In this document: piece by piece, positions 9,902 to 18,246 of the stretch
Layout: every line of letters starts with the position of its first letter
How positions within the stretch are numbered: position 1 is the first letter of the stretch
Source: Bradyrhizobium sp. 138
GTDB taxonomy: Bacteria > Pseudomonadota > Alphaproteobacteria > Rhizobiales > Xanthobacteraceae
Assembly: GCF_023074075.1 (NCBI RefSeq)
Contig: NZ_JADPKT010000012.1
Location: forward strand, 1-64,000
Length of the DNA: 64,000 bases
Reading direction: 5' to 3'
The notes under the pieces: model-generated
Databases searched by the model: none
The model's input: only the letters and a program-made list of their open reading frames with translations
Told to the model about the DNA's origin: nothing
Program-made: the position numbers and the translations under genes

Positions 9902-12223
9902 ATGAACATTCTTCCCGGCAATTTGCGTTTCGGAGCGGGGCAGCCCGTCAAGCGTTTGGAAGATCAGCGGCTGCTCACCGGGAAGGGACAGTTCATCGAC
10001 GACAAGCCGCAGGACGGCGCGCTGTGGTTGCACGTGCTGCGTTCGCCGCACGCCCACGCCAAAATCGTCTCGATCGACACCAGCGCCGCGGCTGGAATGC
10101 CGGGCGTCACCGCGATCTACACCGGCGCCGACCTCGTCAAGGACGACATCGGCAGCATCCCGACGCTGAACATCTTCAAGCGCCCCGACGGCAAGCCGAT
10201 GACGGTGCCGCCGCGCCGGCTGCTGGCCCATGAGGTCGTGCGCTATGCCGGCGAGGCCGTGGCTGCCGTGGTGGCGTCATCGCGCGTGGAGGCGCAGACC
10301 GCGGCCGAGGCGATCGTGATTGAATACGACGTGCAGCCCGCGGTGGTCGATCCGATCGAGGCCATCAAGCCCGGCGCGCCCGTGGTGTGGCCCGAGGCGC
10401 CCGACAACATCGTTGGCGCCATGAGCTATGGCGACGCCGCCAAGGTGGATGAGGCTTTTGCCAGGGCGGCGCACACCGTCGAGCTCGATCTCGTCAGCCA
10501 GCGCCTCGTGCCGTCCGCGATGGAGCCGCGCTCGACCATCGCCGAGATCGACAAGAAGACCGGCCGTCTGCTGCTGCATGTGCAATCGCAGACCCCGGCC
10601 TCGACCCGCGACGTGCTGGCGGAAGCCGTGCTGAAGCGTCCCAAGGACAGCGTCCGCGTGCTGGTCGGCGACATCGGCGGCGGCTTTGGCCAGAAGACCA
10701 ACCTCTATCCGGAAGACGGTATCGTCGCCTACGCGGCAACCAAGCTGAACAAAAAAATCCGCTGGCGCGGCGACCGCACCGACGAGTTCGTCGGCGGCAC
10801 CCACGGCCGTGATCTCACCTCGACCGCCTCCTTCGCGCTGGACGAGAAGGGCAAGGTGCTGGCCTATCGCGTCAAGTCGATCGGTTGCACCGGCGCCTAT
10901 TCCTCGGGCGCGGCCAACATCATCCCGCTGGTGCTCGGGCCGTTCGTGCAGACCGGCGTCTACGATCTGCCGCTGGTGCACTTCGAGGTGCAGTCAGTGA
11001 TGACCCACACCGCACCGGTCGGCGCCTATCGCGGCGCGGGCCGTCCCGAAGCCGTCTTCATCGTCGAGCGTCTGTTCGACGCTGCCGCGCGAAAGATCGG
11101 TATGGATCCGCGCGCGATCCGCAAAGCCAACTACATCAAGCCGGCGCAGCTGCCCTACACCAACGCGGCGGGGCAGGTTTATGATTCCGGTGTGTTCGCG
11201 CACATGCTCGATCGCGCCGTGAAGCTGGCCGACTGGGACGGCTTTGCCGCGCGCAAGAAGGCGGCGAAGAAGAAGGGCCTGCTCTACGGCCGCGGTCTCA
11301 CCTCCTACATCGAATGGACCGGCGGCCGCGCGCATACCGAAAAGGTCAGCCTGCACGCGACCTCGCAAGGGCGCGTCGTGCTGCATTCCGGCACCATGGC
11401 GATGGGGCAGGGCTTGCAGACCACCTACACCCAGATGATCTCCGACACACTCGGTATCGCCATGGACAAGATCGACGTGGTCCAGGGCGACACTGATCTG
11501 GCCATGGGTTTTGGCAGCGTCGGCTCGCGCTCGCTGTTCGTCGGCGGCACCGCCGTCGCGGTCTCGTCCAACGATCTGATCCAGAAGGCGCGCGAGAAGG
11601 CGGCGAACGTGCTGGAGACTTCGGTCGAGGACATCGAATATCAGGGCGGCATGCTCACCGTGGTCGGCACCGATCGCCGCATCAGCCTGTTCGACATCGC
11701 CGAGAAGGAAAGCGGCGCCAGGCTCAGCGTCGATTCCGAAGGCGAGGTCGACGGTCCGAGCTGGCCGAACGGCACGCATATCTGCGAGGTCGAGATCGAT
11801 CCTGAAACCGGTGTCTCCAAGGTCGTGCGCTACACCACGGTCGACGACGTCGGCGTCGCCGTGAACCCGATGCTGGTCACCGGCCAGATCCATGGCGGCG
11901 TCGCGCAGGGCATCGGCCAGGCGCTGTATGAAGGCGTGTCCTACGACGCCGACGGCCAGCTGCTCACCGCGAGCTACCAGGATTACTGCATCCCGCGCGC
12001 CGACGACGTTCCGCCGATCGTGGTGACGCTGGATGATTCCGCACCCTGCCGCACCAATCCGCTCGGCGCCAAGGGCTGCGGCGAATCCGGCGCCATCGGC
12101 GGCCCGCCTTGCGTCACCAACGGCGTGATGGACGCGCTCGCCGAGCTCGGCATCACCCAGCTGAATACGCCGCTGACGCCGCAGAAGATCTGGCAGGCGA
12201 TCAGGGACGCGAAGGCGGCCTGA
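9902..12223 (+). CDS. Xanthine dehydrogenase-family molybdopterin-binding large subunit (CoxL-like, form II)
   Basis: 773 aa, full length for a molybdenum hydroxylase large subunit. It shows the domain-a hammerhead (LRFGAGQPVKRLEDQRLLTG), GDIGGGFGQKTNLYPED, the active-site loop AYRGAGR (about 375-381, the form-II signature rather than the AYxCSFR of true CO dehydrogenases) and the catalytic Glu in GAKGCGESGAIGG (about 728). Enzymes of this family hydroxylate aldehydes or heterocycles and normally need an FAD subunit and a [2Fe-2S] subunit. Neither is encoded next to it, so the partners must lie elsewhere. Substrate unknown. Confidence 0.93.
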   Translation: MNILPGNLRFGAGQPVKRLEDQRLLTGKGQFIDDKPQDGALWLHVLRSPHAHAKIVSIDTSAAAGMPGVTAIYTGADLVKDDIGSIPTLNIFKRPDGKPMTVPPRRLLAHEVVRYAGEAVAAVVASSRVEAQTAAEAIVIEYDVQPAVVDPIEAIKPGAPVVWPEAPDNIVGAMSYGDAAKVDEAFARAAHTVELDLVSQRLVPSAMEPRSTIAEIDKKTGRLLLHVQSQTPASTRDVLAEAVLKRPKDSVRVLVGDIGGGFGQKTNLYPEDGIVAYAATKLNKKIRWRGDRTDEFVGGTHGRDLTSTASFALDEKGKVLAYRVKSIGCTGAYSSGAANIIPLVLGPFVQTGVYDLPLVHFEVQSVMTHTAPVGAYRGAGRPEAVFIVERLFDAAARKIGMDPRAIRKANYIKPAQLPYTNAAGQVYDSGVFAHMLDRAVKLADWDGFAARKKAAKKKGLLYGRGLTSYIEWTGGRAHTEKVSLHATSQGRVVLHSGTMAMGQGLQTTYTQMISDTLGIAMDKIDVVQGDTDLAMGFGSVGSRSLFVGGTAVAVSSNDLIQKAREKAANVLETSVEDIEYQGGMLTVVGTDRRISLFDIAEKESGARLSVDSEGEVDGPSWPNGTHICEVEIDPETGVSKVVRYTTVDDVGVAVNPMLVTGQIHGGVAQGIGQALYEGVSYDADGQLLTASYQDYCIPRADDVPPIVVTLDDSAPCRTNPLGAKGCGESGAIGGPPCVTNGVMDALAELGITQLNTPLTPQKIWQAIRDAKAA

Positions 12224-12231
12224 CGTCTCTC

Positions 12232-12347
12232 GTCGTCCCGGCTCACGCCGGGACGACCGTAGCCCGGATGGAGCGTAGCGAAATCCGGGGCCGTTGCCTC
12301 GCGGAAACACCGTCCCGGATTGCGCTGCGCTCCATCCGGGCTACAAG
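12232..12347. repeat. Extragenic palindrome, family C
   Basis: Composite element of two nested inverted repeats: CGTCCCGGCTCACGCCGGGACG at the left is a small hairpin in itself, and GTAGCCCGGATGGAGCG ... CGCTCCATCCGGGCTAC pairs across the rest. It fills the space between two convergent genes and ends about 2 bp from the stop codon of the acyl-CoA dehydrogenase gene. Confidence 0.85.
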
Positions 12348-12349
12348 GA

Positions 12350-13546
12350 TCAAATCCCCAGCATCATCTTCGCAATGATGTCGCGCTGGATTTCCGACGT
12401 GCCGCCGAAGATCGTGTAGGCGCGGCCGTTGAGATATTCCGGCACCACCGTCAGCATCTCCTCAGGCGTCGCCGGCTCGTGGTTGAGCTTGTAGAGCGGG
12501 CGCATCGGCTCGACCGCGAGGGCGTCGTGGCCGATCACGTCGACGCCTAGGCGCGTAACGGCCTGGCGGATTTCGCTGTTGCGCAGCTTCAGGATCGACG
12601 ATACAGCGCCCGGATTTTGCCCGGTCTGCAGCGCCGAGAGCACGCGCAGCTCGGTCATCTCCAGCGCGTCGATGTCGACCTCGACCTCCGAGATGCGCGT
12701 CGCGATATCGGGACTGTCGATCGCGCGTCCCGTCAGGTCGGACTCGGCGAGGTCCGCGATCACCTTCAGTCCCTCGCGCAGCTTGGCCGAGGCGATGCCG
12801 GAGCCGCGCTCGAATTCGAGCAGGTATTTGCCGTAGGTCCAGCCCTTGTCTTCGTCGCCGACGCGGTTGGCGACGGGCACGTGCACATCGTCGAAGAACA
12901 CCTGGTTGACCTCGTGGTCACCGCCGATGGTGAGAATGGGACGCGTGGTGATGCCCGGCGTCTTCATGTCGATCAGGATGAAGCTGATGCCGTCCTGCTG
13001 CCGCGGCCCGTCGCTGGTGCGCACCAGCGCGAACATGCGGTTGGCATGGTGGGCATGCGTGGTCCAGATCTTGGTGCCGTTGATGATGTAGTCGTCGCCG
13101 TCGCGCACCGCGCGCGTCTTCAGCGAGGACAGATCGGAGCCGGAGCCCGGCTCGGAATAGCCCTGGCACCAATAATCCTCGCCGGAGAGAATTCGCGGCA
13201 GGTAGAAATTCTTCTGCTCGGGGCTGCCGAAGCCGATGATGACCGGCCCGACCATCTTCACACCCATCACGTTGACATTGGGCACGCCCGCGCGTGCGGA
13301 CTCCGTCTCGAAGATCCAGCGCTGCGCCGGCGCCCAGTCCGGTCCCCCATATTCGACCGGCCAGCCCGGTGCGCCCCAGCCCTGCCGGTGCAGCGCGCGC
13401 TGCCAGGCCATGCCGATGTCAGGGTCGGAGAACACCGACGGCGTCAGCGCGGTCGCGCGCTTCATCTCCTCGGTGAGATTCTTCGCGATGAAGCTGCGCA
13501 CCTCGCTCTGGAAAGCGCGCTCCTCGGCATTGAACGTGAGGTCCAT
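12350..13546 (-). CDS. Acyl-CoA dehydrogenase (probable catalytic partner of an adjacent pair)
   Basis: 398 aa, full ACAD fold: helical N-domain, beta domain with GYSEPGSGSDLSSL (FAD/substrate loop, about 129-142) and a C-terminal helical domain ending FGGTSEIQRDIIAKMMLG. The usual C-terminal catalytic Glu before GTSEIQ is Gly here; a Glu in YLLEFERGSG (Glu244 or Glu246) is at the helix-G position used by some ACAD subclasses. It is the third gene of a minus-strand operon after an enoyl-CoA hydratase and a second, divergent ACAD (15-bp gap). Pairs like this form alpha2beta2 heterotetramers in actinobacterial steroid side-chain degradation; that comparison is inference. Confidence 0.93.
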   Translation of the reverse strand: MDLTFNAEERAFQSEVRSFIAKNLTEEMKRATALTPSVFSDPDIGMAWQRALHRQGWGAPGWPVEYGGPDWAPAQRWIFETESARAGVPNVNVMGVKMVGPVIIGFGSPEQKNFYLPRILSGEDYWCQGYSEPGSGSDLSSLKTRAVRDGDDYIINGTKIWTTHAHHANRMFALVRTSDGPRQQDGISFILIDMKTPGITTRPILTIGGDHEVNQVFFDDVHVPVANRVGDEDKGWTYGKYLLEFERGSGIASAKLREGLKVIADLAESDLTGRAIDSPDIATRISEVEVDIDALEMTELRVLSALQTGQNPGAVSSILKLRNSEIRQAVTRLGVDVIGHDALAVEPMRPLYKLNHEPATPEEMLTVVPEYLNGRAYTIFGGTSEIQRDIIAKMMLGI

Positions 13547-13561
13547 GAGGCTCTCCCAGTG

Positions 13562-14710
13562 TCAGGCAGATGCGGTGGTGCGGCCAAGCCCGGCGTGGCG
13601 GGCATAGTGATGCGCGCTGCCGCCGAACAGCGTGTCGAAGGCGACGAGGCGCTTGAAATAGGCGCCGACCTCGAGCTCCTCGGTGACACCCATGCCGCCA
13701 TGGAGCTGGATCGACTGCTCGCCGACGAAGCGCGCGCATTTGCCGATCTTCGCCTTCGCGCCCGAGGCGGCCCGCGCCCGCTCGACCGGCGGGGTATCGG
13801 CCTTCAGCGCGGCCCGTAGCGCCATCGAGCGGGATTCATCGACCTGCATCGCCATGTCGGCGAGGCGGTGGCGGATCACCTGGTTGGCGGAGAGCGGTCG
13901 GCCGAACTGCTTGCGGATCTTGGTATATTCCAGCGTCGTCTCCAGCAGCGTCTGCATGATGCCGACGGCTTCGGCGCCCAGCGCGGCCATGGCGCGGTCG
14001 ACGGCCCATTCGATCGTGGGCAGGACATCGCTGCCGTCGCCGAGCAGGGCGTCTTCCGGCAGATGCGTGTCGCACAGCTCGATATTGCAGGCACGTCCGC
14101 CGCCAAGACGCGGATAATCGCTGATGCCGAGACCTGGTGTCGTCGCCTGCACAAGGAACAGGCCGATCCGCCCCGACGGCCCCCGATGATCGTGGATATG
14201 CGCGGAGACGATGATCTCGTCGGCGGCATGTCCGTCGAGCACGGCGATCTTGCTGCCGGCGAGGCGCCAGCCCTGCGCCGTCTTGTTCGCGCTGGTCGTG
14301 ATCTTGGCAAGATCGAATCGAGCAGCGCGCTCGGAATGCGCAAACGCGAGTTTCAGTGATCCGTCCGCGACCTTGGGCAGGCTCGCCTGCTTCTGCTCAT
14401 TGGTGCCGCATCTGTCGATCAGCGCGGCTCCCAGCACCACGGTCGCGACATAGGGCTCCGACACCAGCCCGCGGCCAAAAGCTTCCATCAGGATGCCGAT
14501 CTCGACCGCGCCGCCGCCGAGCCCGCCGAACTCTTCGGGCAGCGGCAGCGCCAGCCAGCCGAGCTCGGCGAACTGCTTCCACACCGCAGGGCTGAAGCCG
14601 AGCGGATCGTTCGCCATCCTACGGCGGTGATCGGCATCGTAGCTTCCGGCCACGAAGCGCTCCGCGCTCTCGCGCAGCAGCCTTTGCTCGTCACTGAGAT
14701 TGAGATCCAT
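13562..14710 (-). CDS. Acyl-CoA dehydrogenase-like protein (second, divergent subunit)
   Basis: 382 aa starting at the ATG for MDLNLSDEQRLLRESAERFV; the frame runs on upstream but that part overlaps the enoyl-CoA hydratase and is not coding. N-terminal ACAD helices and beta domain are recognisable, but the C-terminus reads GGMGVTEELEVGAYFKRL ... FDTLFGGSAHH and lacks the GTSEIQ signature. The FAD loop is also poor (FAHSERAARFD instead of TEPxxGSD). This degeneration fits a non-catalytic partner in a heteromeric dehydrogenase. It starts 5 bp after the hydratase stop codon. Confidence 0.9.
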   Translation of the reverse strand: MDLNLSDEQRLLRESAERFVAGSYDADHRRRMANDPLGFSPAVWKQFAELGWLALPLPEEFGGLGGGAVEIGILMEAFGRGLVSEPYVATVVLGAALIDRCGTNEQKQASLPKVADGSLKLAFAHSERAARFDLAKITTSANKTAQGWRLAGSKIAVLDGHAADEIIVSAHIHDHRGPSGRIGLFLVQATTPGLGISDYPRLGGGRACNIELCDTHLPEDALLGDGSDVLPTIEWAVDRAMAALGAEAVGIMQTLLETTLEYTKIRKQFGRPLSANQVIRHRLADMAMQVDESRSMALRAALKADTPPVERARAASGAKAKIGKCARFVGEQSIQLHGGMGVTEELEVGAYFKRLVAFDTLFGGSAHHYARHAGLGRTTASA

Positions 14711-14715
14711 GTTCT

Positions 14716-15570
14716 CTACTCCGCCGCCGGCGGCGGCTTGCGCACGGAGGGATGCAGGCCGGAGGGATCGACGATCATGCCGAACTCCTGAAGATTGTGG
14801 GCGTGGCAGAGCTGATGCAGCGCAAAGGCCTGGTCGATCGCGGCGGGCTGCCCCATCACGTCGACCGAGTGGTTCACGGCTTCCTTGGTCAGCTTCAGCG
14901 CGAAGGATGGCTTTGTCGCGATCCTGCGCGCCAGCTCCAGCACACGCGATGACAGTTCTGCGCGCGGCACGATTTGATTGACCATGCCGAGCTGGTGCGC
15001 CTCCTGCGCGCTCCAGCTGTCGGCCGTGAACAGGAATTCCTTGGCCTTGCGCGGGCCAAGCTCCCAGGGGTGCACGAACCATTCGACCCCGCAGACGCCC
15101 ATGGTGACGACGGGATCGCAGAACTGCGCGTCGTCGCTGGCGATGATGAGATCGCAGGCCCAGGCCAGCATCAGCCCGCCGGCGATGCACTTGCCGTGCA
15201 CCTCGGCGATCGTGGGCTTGGCGAGATTGCGCCAGCGCCGCGTGATCTGGAGATAAATCTCCTGCTCGCGCGCGAAGCGGCCATGAGCATTTGGCTCAGC
15301 AAAACCGCCCCAATTTCCAATCGGTTGAAAATCGACGCCGGCGGCGTTCTTGCCGCCGGGACGCAGATCATGGCCGGACGAGAAATGCGGCCCGTTGCCG
15401 GCGAGAATGATGACCTTGACCGAATCGTCCTGCACCGCCGCATCGAAGGCGGCGTTGAGATCGTAGGTCATCTGCAGGTTCTGCGCGTTGCGCGCCTCAG
15501 GCCGATTCATCACGACCCGGGTGATGTCAGGCTCGGGCCGCTCCACGAGGATGGTCTCGAACGAGGTCAT
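14716..15570 (-). CDS. Enoyl-CoA hydratase/isomerase family protein
   Basis: 284 aa crotonase fold. The oxyanion-hole segments are visible: GNGPHFSSGHDL (about 58-69) and HGKCIAGGLMLAW (about 124). A loop with FSSGHDLRPGGKN and a long insert before the second segment fit the larger crotonase subfamily. It is the first gene of an operon with two acyl-CoA dehydrogenases, so it likely acts in beta-oxidation of the same acyl-CoA substrate. The terminal region is Pro-rich (KPPPAAE). Confidence 0.92.
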   Translation of the reverse strand: MTSFETILVERPEPDITRVVMNRPEARNAQNLQMTYDLNAAFDAAVQDDSVKVIILAGNGPHFSSGHDLRPGGKNAAGVDFQPIGNWGGFAEPNAHGRFAREQEIYLQITRRWRNLAKPTIAEVHGKCIAGGLMLAWACDLIIASDDAQFCDPVVTMGVCGVEWFVHPWELGPRKAKEFLFTADSWSAQEAHQLGMVNQIVPRAELSSRVLELARRIATKPSFALKLTKEAVNHSVDVMGQPAAIDQAFALHQLCHAHNLQEFGMIVDPSGLHPSVRKPPPAAE

Positions 15571-15745
15571 GACGTTCCCCTGGCGTTTCCATTGTTGTTT
15601 TGCCTGAGTTGACTATGTCGGCCCGTGGGAGGCAAGAGGCTTGCGTCAGCCGGCTGCTTTTCGCGCCCCGAGAGCGATGCAAGACGTCTGGCGTCTTGCT
15701 TGTCCCATCTGGTAGTTTGCGCCAGATTCCACCGGGAGAAATTTA

Positions 15746-16354
15746 ATGCGCAAGATCCTGACCGTGCTGGTGGCCCTGGCCTCGCTGAGCCTCACCAATT
15801 GCGGCTACAACGCGATCCAGAGCGAGGACGAGCAGATCAAGGCCAACTGGTCCGAGGTCGTGAACCAGTATCAGCGCCGCGCCGATCTCGTGCCCAACCT
15901 CGTCAACTCGGTGAAGGGATTTGCGCAGCAGGAGAAGGACGTGCTGCTCGGCGTCACCAATGCGCGCGCCAAGGTCGGCAGCATCCAGGCAACGCCCGAG
16001 GTGCTGAACGACCCGGCCGCCTTCCAGAAATTCCAGGCCGCCCAGGGCGAGCTTTCGAGCGCGCTGTCGCGGCTTCTCGTCGTCACCGAGAACTATCCGC
16101 AGCTCAAGTCGGACGCGCTGTTCAAGGATTTGATGTCGCAGCTCGAGGGCACCGAGAACCGCATCACGGTGGCGCGCAACCGCTACATCAAGGCGGTGCA
16201 GGACTATAACGTCACCATCCGCTCCTTCCCGAGCAACCTCACGGCGATGATGTTCGGCTACAAGGAGAAGCCGAACTTCTCGGTCGAGAACGAGAAAGCG
16301 ATCTCGACGGCGCCGAAGGTGGATTTCAACCCGGCCCCCGCGCCGTCGAAGTAA
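15746..16354 (+). CDS. lemA: LemA family protein
   Basis: 202 aa. N-terminal signal or anchor (MRKILTVLVALASLSLTNC) with a lipobox-like LTNC whose -1 Asn is unusual, so lipidation is uncertain. The LemA core follows: GYNAIQSEDEQIKANWSEV, QYQRRADLVPNLVNSVKGFA and the C-terminal SFPSNLTAMMFGYKEKPNF. LemA proteins are helical envelope proteins often found with TPM-domain proteins, as here: two TPM genes follow. Confidence 0.94.
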   Translation: MRKILTVLVALASLSLTNCGYNAIQSEDEQIKANWSEVVNQYQRRADLVPNLVNSVKGFAQQEKDVLLGVTNARAKVGSIQATPEVLNDPAAFQKFQAAQGELSSALSRLLVVTENYPQLKSDALFKDLMSQLEGTENRITVARNRYIKAVQDYNVTIRSFPSNLTAMMFGYKEKPNFSVENEKAISTAPKVDFNPAPAPSK

Positions 16355-16393
16355 GCGCGCGTTCTGGCTCCGATGCACACCACACACTTCGCT

Positions 16394-16496
16394 GTCATTC
16401 CCCGCGAAAGCGGGGAATCCAGTACGCCGTGGCTTCTCCGTATCTCGCTGCCGTCTCTGGAATACTGGATCGCCCGGTCAAGCCGGGCGATGACAC
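16394..16496. repeat. Extragenic palindrome, family B, overlapping a start codon
   Basis: Contains two short hairpins (ATTCCCCGCGAAAGCGGGGAAT at the left and TCGCCCGGTCAAGCCGGGCGA at the right) with partial complementarity between the ends (GTCAT/ATGAC). It lies between lemA and the TPM gene and its right end provides the ATG chosen for that gene. Confidence 0.85.
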
Positions 16497-17383
16497 TGAG
16501 TGTGTGGCTTGCGGCCATCTTTGCGCTCCTCCTCGCCGTCGCGCTTCCAGCCTCGGCCGACGTCGCCGTGCCCCAACTCACCGGCCGCGTGGTCGATCAG
16601 ACCGGCACGCTCTCCAGCAGCGACATCGTCTCGCTCACGCAAAAACTGCGTGACTTCGAGAACCGCAAGGGCAGCCAGATCGCCGTCCTGATCGTGCCGA
16701 CCACGCAGCCGGAGACGATCGAGCAGTTCTCGATCCGCGTCGCGGAGGCCTGGAAAATCGGGCGCAAGAAGGTCGACGACGGCGCGATCCTCGTCGTCGC
16801 CAAGAACGACCGGCATTTGCGCATCGAGGTCGGCTACGGCCTCGAAGGCGCGCTCACCGACGTCACCTCGCGGCGTATCATCGACGAGGACATCACTCCG
16901 AAATTCAGGAGCGGCGATTTTGCCGCGGGCATCGCTGCGGGTGTCGACCGCATGATCCGCGTGATCGACGGCGAGCCGCTGCCGTCACCCTCGCGCAGCG
17001 TCAACTTCTCTCACAATCTGGAGGACCTCGCGCCGGTGCTTGCCGTGTCGCTGTTTGCCTCGATCGGCGTCGGCGGCTTCTTCCGGGCCATGCTGGGGCG
17101 GCTGCTCGGATCGTTGGTGACCGGGGGCATTATCGCGACGATCACCTGGTTCATTCTCGGCTCTGCTGCGCTTGCCGCGGCCGTCGGCGTGCTCGGCTTC
17201 ATCATCGGATTTGTCGCCGATCTGTTTTCGGCGATCACGCCGGGCACGGGCCGCTCGCGCGGCGGCTCATGGTCGAGCGGCTCCTCCGGCGGCTGGAGCA
17301 GCGGGTCGTCCTCCAGCGACAGCGGCAGCTTCAGCGGCGGCGGCGGCAGTTTCGGCGGCGGCGGCGCCTCGGGGAGCTGGTAG
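16490..17383 (+). CDS. TPM domain protein (YgcG-like) with membrane segments
   Basis: 297 aa from the ATG for MTLSVWLAAIFALLL; a start further upstream would lie inside the repeat. Signal peptide, then a TPM domain (about 25-165: VVDQTGTLSSSDIVSLTQKL, WKIGRKKVDDGAILVVAKND, RIEVGYGLEGALTD), then hydrophobic segments (about 175-250) and a Ser/Gly-rich C-terminus ending GGGASGSW. This layout is standard for YgcG-type proteins anchored in the inner membrane. No ribosome site is evident because the upstream DNA is a repeat element; GTG at 16502 is an alternative start. Confidence 0.9.
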   Translation: MTLSVWLAAIFALLLAVALPASADVAVPQLTGRVVDQTGTLSSSDIVSLTQKLRDFENRKGSQIAVLIVPTTQPETIEQFSIRVAEAWKIGRKKVDDGAILVVAKNDRHLRIEVGYGLEGALTDVTSRRIIDEDITPKFRSGDFAAGIAAGVDRMIRVIDGEPLPSPSRSVNFSHNLEDLAPVLAVSLFASIGVGGFFRAMLGRLLGSLVTGGIIATITWFILGSAALAAAVGVLGFIIGFVADLFSAITPGTGRSRGGSWSSGSSGGWSSGSSSSDSGSFSGGGGSFGGGGASGSW

Positions 17384-17388
17384 CGGTC

Positions 17389-17886
17389 ATGAGCATCAAG
17401 CGCATTGCCAGGCATCTCGTGCAGCATCATTGGCGGGCAAAGCAGATCTTTCCGCCGGCCGTGCTGGGCCGCATCGAGCAAGCGATCAAGCGAGGCGAAG
17501 CCAGCCATTCCGGCCAGATCCGCTTCGTGGTCGAGGGCGCACTCGACGGCGGGCCGCTGTTTCGTAACCAGCCGGCCCGCGCGCGCGCTCTCGACGTGTT
17601 TTCGCATTTGCGCATCTGGGACACCGCCCATAACAACGGCGTCCTGATCTATCTCCTGCTTGCCGACCGCGACGTCGAGATCATCGCCGACCGTGGTATC
17701 GACGCGAAGGTCAGTGCCGAAGGCTGGGAGAGCATCTGCCGCGCGATGGAGGCCGAGTTCGCGTCCGGCCAGTTCGAGCGGGGCGTCATCGCCGGCGTCG
17801 AGGCAGTGTCGCGCGAGCTGGCGCGGCATTTCCCACCGCAAGGCCCGCACGCGAACGAGCTGCCGGATGCGCCGGTCGTGATATGA
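17389..17886 (+). CDS. TPM domain protein, second copy
   Basis: 165 aa starting 5 bp after the upstream TPM gene (MSIKRIARHLVQHHW). It is soluble: no signal peptide or transmembrane helix. The TPM-like core is RARALDVFSHLRIWDTAHNN, then GVLIYLLLADRDVEIIADRG, then SAEGWESICRAMEAEF with FERGVIAGVEAV. Two-gene TPM arrays following lemA are common. The lemA-TPM-TPM set probably acts as one unit at the envelope; the exact role is unknown. Confidence 0.88.
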   Translation: MSIKRIARHLVQHHWRAKQIFPPAVLGRIEQAIKRGEASHSGQIRFVVEGALDGGPLFRNQPARARALDVFSHLRIWDTAHNNGVLIYLLLADRDVEIIADRGIDAKVSAEGWESICRAMEAEFASGQFERGVIAGVEAVSRELARHFPPQGPHANELPDAPVVI

Positions 17887-17921
17887 GGGACTGTGATTTG
17901 AGGGGCGGGCGCTGTCCGCCC

Positions 17922-18038
17922 CGTCATTGCGAGGAGCTCTTGCGACGAAGCAATCCAGACTTCCTCCGCGGAGGGATTCTGGATTGCTTCCGCCTTCGCT
18001 AAAGCTTCGGCGGACAAGTCGCTGCGCTCGCAATGACG
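17922..18038. repeat. Extragenic palindrome, family A, long variant
   Basis: Starts with CGTCATTGCGAGGAGCTC and ends with the complementary GCGCTCGCAATGACG. The inner CAATCCAG/CTGGATTG segments also pair. The right arm carries an extra internal hairpin (CCGCCTTCGCTAAAGCTTCGG). No gene lies in 17887-18246. Confidence 0.9.
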
Positions 18039-18246
18039 TTGTGAGAGCGCGACAGCCCGCCTATTCCGCCGCCGTTCATCTTCGCCCGATTACAAATTGT
18101 TTCACGCCCGCCATACCGGTTCCATCTTCCCGGCTCAATTCGGCCCCGGATAATTTCCTAAAATTTCGGTAAGCGGGTCCGCAGGTAAGGATTTCGCAAG
18201 CAATGAAAGTTACCAAAAGGTCAACCCAGACTGGAGTATTTGAGCC

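Noticed and set aside
13562..15190. Long upstream extension of the second acyl-CoA dehydrogenase frame
   Set aside because: The first 160 residues overlap the enoyl-CoA hydratase gene in another frame and look like translation of its antisense composition; family similarity starts at MDLNLSDEQR.
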